From Streptomyces sp. AV19 (lineage in GTDB: Bacteria > Actinomycetota > Actinomycetes > Streptomycetales > Streptomycetaceae): a stretch of 64,000 nt of DNA. The stretch spans positions 142,758 to 206,757 of the forward strand of contig NZ_JAEAMR010000006.1 of the NCBI RefSeq assembly GCF_015999245.1, in the 5' to 3' direction. The notes below the pieces were generated by a model, which saw only the letters and a list, made by a program, of their open reading frames with translations, searched no databases and was not told the origin of the DNA. Each line of letters starts with the position of its first letter. Position 1 is the first letter of the stretch. Position numbers and translations under genes: made by a program. Below, piece by piece: positions 33,139 to 42,777 of this stretch.

Positions 33139-33558
33139 TCACGCGCGGGACTCGATTCCGAGTTCCGTGAGCAGGGCGCGGACGCGGCGCTCGATCTCGT
33201 CGCGGATCGGACGGACGGCGTCGACGCCTTGTCCTGCGGGGTCGTCGAGCGTCCAGTCCAGGTACCGCTTGCCGGGGAAGTACGGGCACGCGTCGCCGCA
33301 GCCCATGGTGATCACCACGTCCGAGGACCGCACCGCCTCCACGGTGAGGATCTTCGGGGTCTCGGCGGAGATGTCGATGCCGACCTCGCGCATCGCCTCG
33401 ACCACGGCCGGGTTCACGGTCCCGGCGGGAGCCGATCCCGCGGAACGGACCTCGACGCGGCCCGCACCGAGGTGGCTGAGGAAGGCGGCGCCCATCTGGG
33501 AGCGTCCGGCATTGTGGACGCACACGAACAGGACGGACGACTCGGGGTTATCGGACAC
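33139..33558 (-). CDS. arsC: Arsenate reductase, low-molecular-weight phosphatase type
   Basis: A 139-residue protein with the P-loop VCVHNAGRSQMG (Cys-x5-Arg-Ser), VITMGCGDACPYFPGKRYLDW with two further cysteines, and the acid motif LDDPAGQG. This is the thioredoxin/mycothiol-linked arsenate reductase family that converts arsenate to arsenite for efflux. The GTG start lies 11 bp inside the upstream acr3 gene. It is the last gene of arsR-acr3-arsC. Confidence 0.93.
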   Translation of the reverse strand: MSDNPESSVLFVCVHNAGRSQMGAAFLSHLGAGRVEVRSAGSAPAGTVNPAVVEAMREVGIDISAETPKILTVEAVRSSDVVITMGCGDACPYFPGKRYLDWTLDDPAGQGVDAVRPIRDEIERRVRALLTELGIESRA

Positions 33559-34636
33559 GGGCTGAACCCTCCTGAGTGGCGGCCTGCCGGCCGGCGGGGG
33601 ACGGCGGGAAGAAGCGGCGACGGGCGGCCAGGGCGACGGACACGAGGCCGATGAGGACGGGGACTTCGATGAGGGGGCCGACGACTCCGGCGAGGGCCTG
33701 GCCGGAGGAGGCGCCGAAGGTGGCGATGGCCACCGCGATGGCCAGCTCGAAGTTGTTGCCCGCGGCGGTGAAGGCCAGTGTGGTCGCGCGTGGGTAGTCC
33801 AGGCCTACCGCGCGGCCCAATGCCATCGATCCGGCCCACATGAGGGCGAAGTAGACCAGCAAGGGCAGGGCGATCCGCGCGACGTCGAGCGGCTGCGAGG
33901 TGATCGCGTCACCTTGGAGCGCGAAGAGCACGACGACGGTGAACAACAGCCCGTACAGGGCGAACGGGCCGACGCGCGGGACCAGTTGGGTCTCGTACCA
34001 GGTTCGGCCCCTGACCTTCTCGCCGAGGCGGCGGGTGAGGTAGCCGGCGGCGAGCGGGATGCCCAGGAAGATCAGCACCGAGCGGGCGATCTCCCGCACC
34101 GACACGTCGAGCGCGGCCTGTTCCAGGCCCAGCCGGCCGGGCAGGACGGACAGGTAGAACCAGCCGAGCGCGGCGAAGGCGATCACCTGGAAGACGCTGT
34201 TGAGTGCCACGAGGACGGCGGCGGCCTCGCGGTCGCCGCAGGCGAGGTCGTTCCAGATGATCACCATGGCGATGCACCGGGCCAGTCCGACGATGACCAG
34301 GCCCGTGCGGTACTCGGGCAGGTCCGGCAGGAACAGCCAGGCCAGGGCGAACATCAGGGCCGGCCCCAGCACCCAGTTCAGCAGCAGCGACGGCAGCAGG
34401 AGACGGCGGTCGCGGGTGACCGCGCCGAGCCGGTCGTAGCGGACCTTGGCCAGCACCGGGTACATCATCACCAGCAGCCCGAGCGCGATCGGCAGGGAGA
34501 CGCCGGTGACGGTCACCTTCGCCAGCACGTCGCCCAGTCCGGGCACGAGACGGCCCAGGCCGAGGCCGGCGGCCATCGCGGCGAGAATCCACACGGCGAG
34601 ATACCGGTCGAGGAAGGACAGCCTGGACGGGGTCAT
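33548..34636 (-). CDS. acr3: Acr3-type arsenite efflux transporter
   Basis: A 362-residue membrane protein with about ten helices of the BASS/Acr3 fold. Family marks are VSLPIALGLLVMMYPVLAKV, LVIVGLARCIAMVIIWNDLA with the cysteine needed for arsenite transport in Acr3, and TLAFTAAGNNFELAIAVAIA. It exports arsenite. Its ATG overlaps the arsR stop (ATGA). This is the Acr3 family, not the E. coli ArsB family. Confidence 0.95.
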   Translation of the reverse strand: MTPSRLSFLDRYLAVWILAAMAAGLGLGRLVPGLGDVLAKVTVTGVSLPIALGLLVMMYPVLAKVRYDRLGAVTRDRRLLLPSLLLNWVLGPALMFALAWLFLPDLPEYRTGLVIVGLARCIAMVIIWNDLACGDREAAAVLVALNSVFQVIAFAALGWFYLSVLPGRLGLEQAALDVSVREIARSVLIFLGIPLAAGYLTRRLGEKVRGRTWYETQLVPRVGPFALYGLLFTVVVLFALQGDAITSQPLDVARIALPLLVYFALMWAGSMALGRAVGLDYPRATTLAFTAAGNNFELAIAVAIATFGASSGQALAGVVGPLIEVPVLIGLVSVALAARRRFFPPSPAGRQAATQEGSARVR

Positions 34637-35034
34637 GAAGGAGCCTCGGTCGGCTCGGGCAGGGACCGACCGGCGGGGCGGGTGAGGACGCCGGCAAGAC
34701 GGTCGGTCATCTCCGGCAGCAGCCGGTAGTACACCCACGTACCCCGCCGCTCCGACGCGATCAGGCCGGCCTCGCGCAGGAGCTTGAGGTGGTGGGAGAT
34801 CGTCGGTTGCGACAGCTCGAACGCGGGCGTGAGGTCGCAGACGCACACCTCCCCGCCGGCCCGGGAGGCGATCATCGACACCAGCCGCAGCCGGACCGGA
34901 TCGCCCAGCGCTTTGAAGACCTTCGCCAGCTCCACCGCCTGCTCCTCGGCGAGCGGCGCGGCCAGCAGGCCGGGACAGCAGCCATCGGCATCGGCACTGC
35001 CCTGCCCGAGCACCACGAACCCTTGATTCGACAT
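34633..35034 (-). CDS. arsR: ArsR family arsenite-responsive repressor
   Basis: A 133-residue winged-helix protein: VFKALGDPVRLRLVSMIA, the metal-site-like EVCVCDLTPAF in the alpha-3 position, and the recognition helix LSQPTISHHLKLLREAGLIA with wing RRGTWVYYRL. An additional cysteine pair lies near the N-terminus (DADGCCPGLLA), which could form a third arsenite ligand as in some actinobacterial ArsR proteins. It is first in the operon and should repress arsR-acr3-arsC until arsenite binds. Confidence 0.92.
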   Translation of the reverse strand: MSNQGFVVLGQGSADADGCCPGLLAAPLAEEQAVELAKVFKALGDPVRLRLVSMIASRAGGEVCVCDLTPAFELSQPTISHHLKLLREAGLIASERRGTWVYYRLLPEMTDRLAGVLTRPAGRSLPEPTEAPS

Positions 35035-35051
35035 CCCTCTATATTGACGCC

Positions 35052-35090
35052 CTTCGATTCAAGGCGCAAGCCTGCATCGAAGTTGATCAA
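35052..35090. promoter_or_regulatory. ars operator candidates
   Basis: CTTCGAT (35052-35058) and ATCGAAG (35076-35082) form an inverted repeat, and the perfect palindrome TTGATCAA follows at 35083-35090. All lie within 60 bp upstream of the arsR start. The remaining gap 35091-35447 shows no gene. Confidence 0.5.
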
Positions 35091-35447
35091 TGCGGCACAC
35101 TCCGCGTCGCCGGCCTCGAAGCGCCGGAGCGGCCCGGCCCGGCGGAGTGGGCGGACACGGGCAAAGCCCTGTACCTGACGACACATCAGCCAAGTCGGCA
35201 ACGGTGTCATTCGGCCCACCACGGGATTCCCGACAACATCGGTACCGGCCTCGCCACCAACTACACGCCAGAAGCAGGGGAGCGCTGCCGCATCACATCC
35301 CCCAAGCTGGGCCGGATCGGATGCATGGCCGGATACCGCCCCATGTGACTGGATGGCCGGTTTTAAAGCCATGATGTTGCCGGGGAGTTAACAGGGGGAC
35401 ATGATCACTGCTCGTATCAGCCTGATCACTCATCCAGGAGCCGAGAA

Positions 35448-35957
35448 GTGATACGCAGAACCGCTCTCCGCGCCCTCACCACCGCCGCCGTGACCGCGGC
35501 CCTCGCCCTGCCCCTCACCCAGGGAGCCCAGGCGGCCGCCCCGGACACGACCGCCCCGGCGACCGCTGCCACCGCTGCCACCGCTGCCACCGCTGCCACG
35601 ATCAACGCGGACGACGACAACCCCTTCCGCTGGATGGAACTGGACGGCCTGCGGGCCGACTTCCAGTTCATGTGTCCCGCGGGCCACTGTGTGGGCTTCT
35701 GGTCCCTGGTCCTGACGGACGACGTCGCGCAGCAGACGTTCGAGGGCGGCAAGTTCTTCGTCTACGCCCCGGCCACGGGCGAGTTCAGCTTCTTCCTCGA
35801 CACGGACATCGCCGTGCGCACGGTCGGCCACCCCGGCCGAGTCCGCCTGGCCGACACCGAGTTCATGCGCTCCCACCCGCGTGTCGAGGTCCGCTACGGC
35901 GACCCCGACCACCCGGACCGGGCCCGCGTCGTCGCCTCGGCGACGACCCTGATGTAG
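35448..35957 (+). CDS. Secreted protein of unknown function
   Basis: A 169-residue preprotein with GTG start and CAGGAG seven bases upstream. Signal peptide MIRRTALRALTTAAVTAALA with cleavage near AQA|AAP. Four 9-bp repeats (ACCGCTGCC) then encode an Ala-Thr linker. The folded part (about 115 residues) has two cysteines close together (FMCPAGHCVGFW), FEGGKFFVYAPATGEFSFFL and a C-terminal strand RARVVASATTLM. No family recognised. It lies 176 bp upstream of the transglutaminase gene in the same direction, so it could be a co-expressed substrate, inhibitor or unrelated. Confidence 0.75.
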   Translation: MIRRTALRALTTAAVTAALALPLTQGAQAAAPDTTAPATAATAATAATAATINADDDNPFRWMELDGLRADFQFMCPAGHCVGFWSLVLTDDVAQQTFEGGKFFVYAPATGEFSFFLDTDIAVRTVGHPGRVRLADTEFMRSHPRVEVRYGDPDHPDRARVVASATTLM

Positions 35958-36133
35958 CCCGGGCGACCGAGTCGCACCCAGCGCGCCCGGCGGCCACCAC
36001 GGTCATGGCCGGCGACGACCGCGCCGCCACCGCCACCCCTGAGCGGCGGCTCGCCACAAACCCCCTCCATTCCGTCGCGTTCTCGCATGCCCTCGTTTCA
36101 CGAGGTTTCACCACAAAGGAGTTATTGATCTTC

Positions 36134-37363
36134 ATGCACAAAAGCCGGAGACTTCTCGCCTTCACCACCGTGAGTGCGGTCATATGCACCGTCGGATTAA
36201 TACCGTCGGTCAGCCAGGCCGCCGGCGGCGACGACGGGGAAAGGAAGCACTCCTACGCCGAAACGCACGGCCTGACGGCGGATGACGTCAAGAACATCAA
36301 CGCACTGAACGAAAGAGCTCTGGCTCTGGGGCGGCCTGGAGCCGCCCCGTCCTTCCGGGCCCCCAACTCTGTCGACGACAGGGAAACCCCGCCCGCCGAG
36401 CCGCTCGACAGGATGCCTGACGCGTACCGGGCCTACGGAGGCAGGGCCACTACGGTCGTCAACAACTACATACGCAAGTGGCAGCAGGTCTACAGTCACC
36501 GCGACGGCAAGAAGCAGCAGATGACCGAGGAGCAGCGGGAGAAGCTGTCCTACGGTTGCGTCGGCGTCACCTGGGTCAATTCGGGCCCCTACCCGACGAA
36601 CAAGTTGGCGTTCGCGTCCTTCGATGAGAACAAGTACAAGAACGACCTGAAAAACACCAGACCCCGGCCCGATGAAACGCGGGCGGAGTTCGAGGGCCGC
36701 ATCGCCAAGGCCGGCTTCGACGAGGGGAAGGGCTTCAAGCGGGCGCGCGATGTGGCGTCCATCATGAACAAGGCCCTGGAAAACGCCCACGACGAGGGGA
36801 CTTACGTCAACAACCTCAAGACGGAGCTCGCGAACAACAATGACGCTCTGCTCCACGAGGACAGCCGCTCGAACTTCTACTCGGCGCTGAGGAACACACC
36901 GTCCTTCAAGGAAAGGGGTGGAGGCAACTACGACCCGTCCAGGATGAAGGCGGTGATCTACTCGAAGCACTTCTGGAGCGGACAGGACCAGTGGGGCTCC
37001 TCCGACAAGAGGAAGTACGGCGATCCGGAAGCCTTCCGTCCCAACCCGGGTACCGGCCTGGTCGACATGTCGAAGGACAGAAGCATTCCGCGCAGTCCCG
37101 CCAACCCCGGTGAAGGCTGGGTCAACTTCGACTACGGCTGGTTCGGTGCTCAGACAGAAGCGGACGCCGACAAAACCGTATGGACCCACGGTGACCACTA
37201 TCACGCGCCCAACGGCGACCTGGGCCCCATGCACGTATACGAGAGCAAGTTCCGGAACTGGTCTGCCGGGTACGCGGACTTCGACCGCGGAACCTACATG
37301 ATCGCGTTCATACCCAAGAGCTGGAACACCGCCCCCTCCAAGGTGGAGCAAGGCTGGCCGTGA
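36134..37363 (+). CDS. Secreted microbial transglutaminase (protein-glutamine gamma-glutamyltransferase) zymogen
   Basis: A 409-residue preproenzyme strikingly like the Streptomyces mobaraensis enzyme. Signal peptide 1 to about 29, a charged pro-region to 77 ending SFRAP, then the mature start NSVDDRETPPAEPLDRMP. The triad is Cys142 (LSYGCVGVTW), Asp in VNFDYGWFG and His in WTHGDHYHAP; QVYSHRDGKKQQMTEEQR and MKAVIYSKHFWSGQD are family blocks. It cross-links proteins between glutamine and lysine outside the cell without calcium, and is activated by removal of the pro-region, with the FRAP tetrapeptide trimmed last in S. mobaraensis. AAAGGAG lies 13 bases before the ATG, slightly far. Confidence 0.98.
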   Translation: MHKSRRLLAFTTVSAVICTVGLIPSVSQAAGGDDGERKHSYAETHGLTADDVKNINALNERALALGRPGAAPSFRAPNSVDDRETPPAEPLDRMPDAYRAYGGRATTVVNNYIRKWQQVYSHRDGKKQQMTEEQREKLSYGCVGVTWVNSGPYPTNKLAFASFDENKYKNDLKNTRPRPDETRAEFEGRIAKAGFDEGKGFKRARDVASIMNKALENAHDEGTYVNNLKTELANNNDALLHEDSRSNFYSALRNTPSFKERGGGNYDPSRMKAVIYSKHFWSGQDQWGSSDKRKYGDPEAFRPNPGTGLVDMSKDRSIPRSPANPGEGWVNFDYGWFGAQTEADADKTVWTHGDHYHAPNGDLGPMHVYESKFRNWSAGYADFDRGTYMIAFIPKSWNTAPSKVEQGWP

Positions 37364-37642
37364 CAGAACCGGGGGAGCGCCGGGCCGCCCGGCCCTCCCC
37401 CACCCCCGTGGACAACTACGGCTCCACGAAGGCAAATAGCACGAGGTGAAACGGAACGCCATCCGGCTCAACCACCCTGCTGGCCCCGGGCGATTCGGCA
37501 CGAATCCAGCACGGCAGGGGTTGGCGTGGGTGATCAGAGGTACCGCCGGGCCAGTACAAAGCCGGCACGGGCTCCTGGCACTTCAGCAAGCACAATGCCC
37601 TAACCTACATGTTTGACAGATTGCGGCGCTAGCGGTAAAGGA

Positions 37643-39913
37643 TCACGCAGAACTTTGTGCAGCTTCCCCAGGGCGGGGTTCCGGTGTTCCGCCCCCGCCA
37701 GCCTCCACGCCCTGCCGGTCTCGTCCCGGCTGGCGTCCCGCGATCATCGGCAGCAGCAGCGCCGCGGACCAGCTGAAATTGGGCGAGTTGAGGGCGGCTC
37801 CGCTCAGCGGGTCGTAATTCTCCATGATCGGTCCGTCGCCGAGCAGACCGGACGCTCTCCCGGTCAGCTTCGCGGTCAGCGCATCCGCGTCGCGGCCGAA
37901 TCCGTAACGGCGCATCCCGGCGATCGCGAAGTACGCCTGGTCGAGCCAGACGGGACCGCGCCAGTACTGCCGCGCGGCGAAGTACGGCGAGCTCCTGGAC
38001 ACCGTCGGCAGGGGCATCGCGGTGGCGAACTCGGAGGGATCCAGGAGCCGTTCACGTACGGCGGCGGCCTGCGCCCGGGTCGCGACGCCGCTCCACAGCG
38101 GGATCACGCCCTCGATGCCCCTGCCCCGGCCCGTCAGCCGCGCGCCGGAGCCGAGCGCGGTGTCGTGGAACCAGCCGGTCGCCGGGTCGTACATCCTCTC
38201 CCGTACGGCCCTGCCGGTGGCGGCCGCCCTGGCCCGCCAGCCGTCGGCGGACGCCCGCTTCCCCAACTCCGCGGCGATCCGGCCCAGATGCTCCTGGTCG
38301 ACGGCGAGATAGGCGCTGAGGTCCACGGACTCCTGGGTCAGCGAGTAGCCGACGACCCGCCCCGAGCCGTCCCGGTTCGGCACGACCGAGGTGCCCAGCG
38401 CGGCGTCGAACCGGGGCGCGTTGTCCATGCCGCTCTCCCAGGCGGCGGCCAGCCGCTGCTCCCCGGGCGAGCCGTTGGCGGGGTCCACGGTCGCGCCGTA
38501 CTCCGCAAGCCCGTTGCGGTCGTGGTCCCGGTTGCGGTACCACCACGCTTCGTACGCGGCCAGCTTCGGGTACACCTCCCGCAGGAAGTCCTTGTTCCCG
38601 CTCCGCCCGTAGACCTGCCACACCGCCCAGGCACCCAGCGGCGGCTTGCTGTTCCGCTCGTTCCAGTTGGTCCCGCCTTGCTGCGGGGTGTTGTAGAAGA
38701 CGGCGTCCGGGATCATCCCCGCGTCCTGCGGGCGGGTCGTGGAGCCGGGACGTATCCGGTGGTCGAGTACCGAGCGGATCTGCGCCTCGGCCAGCCGCAC
38801 ATCGAAGCGTGCCGTGCCGACCGCCTGCTTCCAGGTGTCCCAGGCCCACAAACCACCCGCGAACCACTTGTACGACAGGGACGGCGTGATCCCGTCATGC
38901 GCGAGACTCCCGGCCGGGCTGCGCCAGTTGGTCACCAGCGTCTCCAGCGCCTTGACGGCGAGCCGCCGCCGACCGGCCGGTACCCCGGCGGTCACGCCGT
39001 CGACGTACCCGCGCCAGCGGGCGTCGCCGGCCCGGACGGTCCGCGCCGGGTCGGCGAACACCCGCCGTATCGCACCGGCCTCCGCGGTGCGCTCGGCCCG
39101 TGTGAAGGTGTAGCTCTCGGTCCAGTCCAGGGAGCGCGCCGCGCCGGGCGCGAGGGTGAAGGGCGCGGCCAGTTCCGTACGGTAGGAGTCCCCGTCCCCC
39201 GACACCGTCGTACGCACCGGATCCCGGTGCCGGACCTCGAACCGTTCAGTGCCGTCGGTGAGGAAATCGTCCGCCGCACGCACCCTGGCGAAGCCGACGG
39301 CGACGCCCCAAGGCGCCACGGCCGGCGAGAGCGCCTGCCTCATCGGCGCCTCGGCGGGCCGCAACAGCCTTCCGGTCCAATCGGCGCCGAGGGTGCGCGG
39401 GACGCGGCCGGCGTTGCGTACGACGGCCCCCACCAGCGCGGTGCGGTGCGTGGCGTACCGGAGCTCAAGGGTGAGCCGAAGGCCGCCGCCGAGGTTGTAC
39501 GCCTGGACCAGGGCCCCGGGCCGGGACGTGAAGCGCGGCGGGCCGCCGCCGGCGAGGTCGAGCACGCGGCCGTCCTCGCTCAGCCGGATACGGCTGAAGG
39601 AGGTGCTCAACCACCAGGGATACTCCTGCGCGATATAGAGGGGACCGGTGAATCCGCCGTAGCCGCCCGGGGCATCCGCCGCCGGCAGAGCGTAGGCATG
39701 CCAAGCCCCCCGGTCGGCAAAGACGTTGACCGGGTTCTCGCGCCCGGGAAGCGCCACCGTCGGCGCACCCTTCAAATCGAGCACGTCGTCGTAGCCGTCG
39801 TAGCTCAGGGAGGCCACCCTCCGGGACGGGGCGCCAGCCGCCGGCTGGACGCAGGCGGCGGCCACGGCCAGGAGGAGAGCGAGGGCGAACAGGGCGCACG
39901 GGGGCGGGCGCAT
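37643..39913 (-). CDS. Secreted GH63-type glycosidase (YgjK-like)
   Basis: A 756-residue protein with a signal peptide (PPPCALFALALLLAVAAACV) followed by a beta-sandwich domain (about 60-290) and an (alpha/alpha)6 barrel. Barrel marks are KWFAGGLWAWDTWKQAVGTA, SGMDNAPRFD, QESVDLSAYLA, YWRGPVWLDQAYFAI and NYDPLSGAALNSPNFSWSAA, as in E. coli YgjK and other GH63 enzymes. It probably hydrolyses an alpha-linked glucoside or related sugar outside the cell. ATG 39913 is preferred over 39931 because CTGGAG sits eight bases upstream and gives a tidy signal peptide. A lipobox-like Cys is present but lacks the usual Leu at -3. Confidence 0.85.
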   Translation of the reverse strand: MRPPPCALFALALLLAVAAACVQPAAGAPSRRVASLSYDGYDDVLDLKGAPTVALPGRENPVNVFADRGAWHAYALPAADAPGGYGGFTGPLYIAQEYPWWLSTSFSRIRLSEDGRVLDLAGGGPPRFTSRPGALVQAYNLGGGLRLTLELRYATHRTALVGAVVRNAGRVPRTLGADWTGRLLRPAEAPMRQALSPAVAPWGVAVGFARVRAADDFLTDGTERFEVRHRDPVRTTVSGDGDSYRTELAAPFTLAPGAARSLDWTESYTFTRAERTAEAGAIRRVFADPARTVRAGDARWRGYVDGVTAGVPAGRRRLAVKALETLVTNWRSPAGSLAHDGITPSLSYKWFAGGLWAWDTWKQAVGTARFDVRLAEAQIRSVLDHRIRPGSTTRPQDAGMIPDAVFYNTPQQGGTNWNERNSKPPLGAWAVWQVYGRSGNKDFLREVYPKLAAYEAWWYRNRDHDRNGLAEYGATVDPANGSPGEQRLAAAWESGMDNAPRFDAALGTSVVPNRDGSGRVVGYSLTQESVDLSAYLAVDQEHLGRIAAELGKRASADGWRARAAATGRAVRERMYDPATGWFHDTALGSGARLTGRGRGIEGVIPLWSGVATRAQAAAVRERLLDPSEFATAMPLPTVSRSSPYFAARQYWRGPVWLDQAYFAIAGMRRYGFGRDADALTAKLTGRASGLLGDGPIMENYDPLSGAALNSPNFSWSAALLLPMIAGRQPGRDRQGVEAGGGGTPEPRPGEAAQSSA

Positions 39914-40019
39914 CGGCGAACTCCAGTTCATCCAAGGAACAGGGCCGAGATCCGACGAGGGCGTTCGGCAGCATGAAGCAAACGCGGCGCCCGCATCACG
40001 CGATTCACCCGCTCCGGCC

Positions 40020-40750
40020 AGAACTCGCCCCCTGCCGAAGGGCGCACCGACCGGCCAGGGGACCTTCAGCTTCCCGGGCTCGCTCCAGGTCCCGGTCCGT
40101 GCTCAGCTGAAACTCCAGGTCGCCGGCCCGGGTGAATCCGGGGGCAAGGTCGGCCTCTTGGGGTGGGCCTTGAGACAGACGAGCAGTTTGTCTCTCTGCA
40201 GCGGGCAGACGCAGGCGAAATTCGCACCGGGCGCCCAGGGCCGCCGTCTGGACGGCGACGGAGGCGACCGTCTCCAGCCCAAAGAGGTCCTCGCCGAAGA
40301 AGCGGTAGCGGACCAGACCGATGCTGCGCCGGTGCTCGCGGATGGCATGCACGTCGTAGCGGGTGAAGTTGTCCACGACGCGGATCAGCCTCGGTGCGCT
40401 CCACAAGTCCTGGGCCGCGACCGGGGCCCCGAGCCGGTCGCGGACCAAGTGCCCGTACTACGCCTTGTGGTCCACGAGCCACGGCAGGCAGAAGAGCCCC
40501 TGGTTGGTCCGCGTCCTGGCCTCGTTTGCACTCGATGATCACGGGCGCGCCATTCTCGTCGAGGCCGAACGAGTCCATACGACCACCGTGCCGTGGACCG
40601 GTGTTGTACTCACTGGCCAGGAAGCGCACGCGCAGGAAGGTCTCCATGTTCCTCTCGACCAGCCCCTGCAGATGCTGCTCGCGCGCCGCCGGCCGCGTAG
40701 CGACCCCTGTCGCACCGGCCGCTCCGACGTTGAACAACTTCAGAACCCGA
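40020..40750 (-). pseudogene. Decayed DUF5655/NucS-like nuclease gene
   Basis: Pieces in several minus-strand frames line up in family order: RVLKLFNVGAAGATGV, EQHLQGLVERNMETFLRVRF, TGPRHGGRMDSFGLDENGAP, VIIECKRGQDAD (nuclease core E-x-K), then after a frame change NQGLFCLPWLVDHKA, an in-frame TAG, and GHLVRDRLGAPVAAQDLWSA, FTRYDVHAIREHRRSIGLVR. A further frame change gives QRDKLLVCLKAHPK and then DLEFQLSTDRDLERA. At least three lesions, including the nonsense codon, mean it cannot make the protein. The extent is approximate. Confidence 0.75.
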
Positions 40751-41285
40751 CACGCTCCGCCCCCTCCGGATTTGCCGGGCCACCTGCCCGACTCCGACGG
40801 GCCCCGAACAAACCCTCCGTCACGCTCTGTCACCGTCGCACCTGACAGGCCGCCACCTCTCACCAATGCCACAGCCCGGCCAGGGACCGCGTTTCGCGTA
40901 GCTGACCAACCATCAGCAAAGTCGGCATCAAGTCAGCATCGGACCCGTCAGAACCCGCCACGGACCGCCCCGAAGCGCCGTGATCACACGACGGCCAGAC
41001 AGCACCTTCGGGCGACCTGCCCAGCACCAAAGCCCTCACTCGTGGAGCCCACATCCGACCCCACACTTTGTTTACATCACACAATTGGACCACAGGCGCA
41101 GAGCCCCCGTGGGTGAACAAGACAACAGACCCACGGTCGCCTCCAGCTCACTCCCAGCCAGCTTCGAGCACCCCGTGCGACGATGGCCGGGCGACGCCCG
41201 GCTGCCCGAGGAGAAGACCTTCGAGCCCTCCAACGTTGACGCCTCGCACAACTCTTCGACGCACAGCGACAGGAGTGGAACCGCC
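40751..41285. other. Intergenic region upstream of gnd
   Basis: No gene was recognised. It is less GC-biased than its neighbours and includes a C/A-rich stretch (40990-41110). The ribosome site CAGGAG at 41269-41274 belongs to gnd. Confidence 0.3.
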
Positions 41286-42737
41286 ATGCCCAGCGCCCAG
41301 CCCACCGCCCAGATCGGCGTCACCGGCCTCGCCGTCATGGGCAGCAACCTCGCCCGCAACTTCGCCCGCCACGGCCACACCGTCGCCGTCCACAACCGCA
41401 CAACGGCCCGCACCACAGCCCTCATTGACGAACACGGCCACGAAGGAAACTTCGTCCCCGCCGAGACCGCCGAGGACTTCGTCGCCTCCCTCATCAAGCC
41501 CCGCCGCATCGTCATCATGGTCAAGGCCGGCGCCCCCACCGACGCCGTCATCGACGAGTTCGCACCCCTCCTCGACGAGGGCGACATGATCATCGACGGC
41601 GGCAACGCCCACTTCCTCGACACGCGACGACGGGAGAAGGCACTTCGCGAACGCGGCATCCACTTCGTCGGGACCGGGATCAGCGGCGGCGAGGAAGGAG
41701 CGCTCCACGGGCCCTCCATCATGCCCGGCGGATCCGCCGAATCCTACAAAGCCCTCGGCCCCCTCCTCGAATCCATCGCCGCCAAGGCCCCCGACGGGAC
41801 GCCCTGTTGCACCCACATCGGACCGGACGCCGCCGGCCACTTCGTCAAGATGGTGCACAACGGCATCGAGTACGCCGACATGCAGCTCATCGCCGAGGCG
41901 TACGACCTGCTGCGCGCCGTCGCCGGGTACGAGCCGGCGCGGATCGCCGAGGTCTTCCGGGGCTGGAACACCGGGCGGCTCGACTCCTACCTCATCGAGA
42001 TCACCGCCGAGGTGCTCGCGCACACCGATGACGCGACCGGGCGGCCCTTCGTGGACGTGGTGGCGGACGCCGCCGAGCAGAAGGGGACCGGGCGGTGGAC
42101 CGTGCAGACGGCGCTGGACCTGGGGGTTCCGGTGTCGGGGATCGGGGAGGCGGTGTTCGCGCGGTCGTTGTCGGGGAGCACGGGGCTGCGGGCGGCGGCG
42201 CGGGGGCTGCCGGGGCCGCGGGGGGCGGCGCTGTCGGGCGAGGAGGCCGAGGCGTTCGCCGCACGCGTCGAGCAGGCGCTGTACGCGTCGAAGGTCGTCT
42301 CGTACGCGCAGGGCTGGAACATGATCGGCGCGGCGGGCGCGGAGTACGGCTGGGACATCGACCTCGGCGCGGTGGCGGGCATCTGGCGCGGCGGGTGCAT
42401 CATCCGGGCCGCGTTCCTGGACCGCATCCGGGCCGCGTTCGCCGCCGACCCGGCGCTGCCGACGCTGCTGGCGGACAAGGGGTTCGCCGAGGAGGTGGGC
42501 CACGCCCAGGACGCCTGGCGCGAGGTGGTCGCGACGGCCGTGCGGCACGGCGTGCCGACGCCGGGGTTCTCGGCGGCGCTCGCCTACTACGACGCGCTGC
42601 GCGCCGAGCGCCTGCCCGCCGCCCTGACGCAGGGTCAGCGGGACTTCTTCGGGGCGCACACCTACCGGCGCACCGACCGGGAGGGGTCGTTCCACACGCT
42701 GTGGGGCGGCGACCGCTCCGAGGAGCGCACGGACTGA
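41286..42737 (+). CDS. gnd: 6-phosphogluconate dehydrogenase, NADP-dependent, decarboxylating
   Basis: A 483-residue enzyme of the long (type I) class. Rossmann motif [27 protein letters not shown] (NADP-binding Arg/Thr), [13 protein letters not shown], the substrate block [20 protein letters not shown], the catalytic Lys in [18 protein letters not shown] and the C-terminal [16 protein letters not shown] and AHTYRRTD. It converts 6-phosphogluconate to ribulose 5-phosphate and CO2 in the pentose phosphate pathway, making NADPH. Length is normal. It is not with zwf or tal, and is likely monocistronic. Confidence 0.97.
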   Translation: MPSAQPTAQIGVTGLAVMGSNLARNFARHGHTVAVHNRTTARTTALIDEHGHEGNFVPAETAEDFVASLIKPRRIVIMVKAGAPTDAVIDEFAPLLDEGDMIIDGGNAHFLDTRRREKALRERGIHFVGTGISGGEEGALHGPSIMPGGSAESYKALGPLLESIAAKAPDGTPCCTHIGPDAAGHFVKMVHNGIEYADMQLIAEAYDLLRAVAGYEPARIAEVFRGWNTGRLDSYLIEITAEVLAHTDDATGRPFVDVVADAAEQKGTGRWTVQTALDLGVPVSGIGEAVFARSLSGSTGLRAAARGLPGPRGAALSGEEAEAFAARVEQALYASKVVSYAQGWNMIGAAGAEYGWDIDLGAVAGIWRGGCIIRAAFLDRIRAAFAADPALPTLLADKGFAEEVGHAQDAWREVVATAVRHGVPTPGFSAALAYYDALRAERLPAALTQGQRDFFGAHTYRRTDREGSFHTLWGGDRSEERTD

Positions 42738-42777
42738 CCCTCGTCCCCCGCGGCCGGTGCGGCGCACAATGGCCCGT

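Noticed and set aside
35091-35447. A small gene upstream of the secreted protein at 35448
   Set aside because: No frame shows codon bias, a ribosome site or recognisable motifs; only the ars operator and a promoter region are likely.
40980-41285. N-terminal extension of gnd
   Set aside because: The open frame upstream of 41286 has no Rossmann or conserved residues and a good ribosome site precedes the ATG at 41286.
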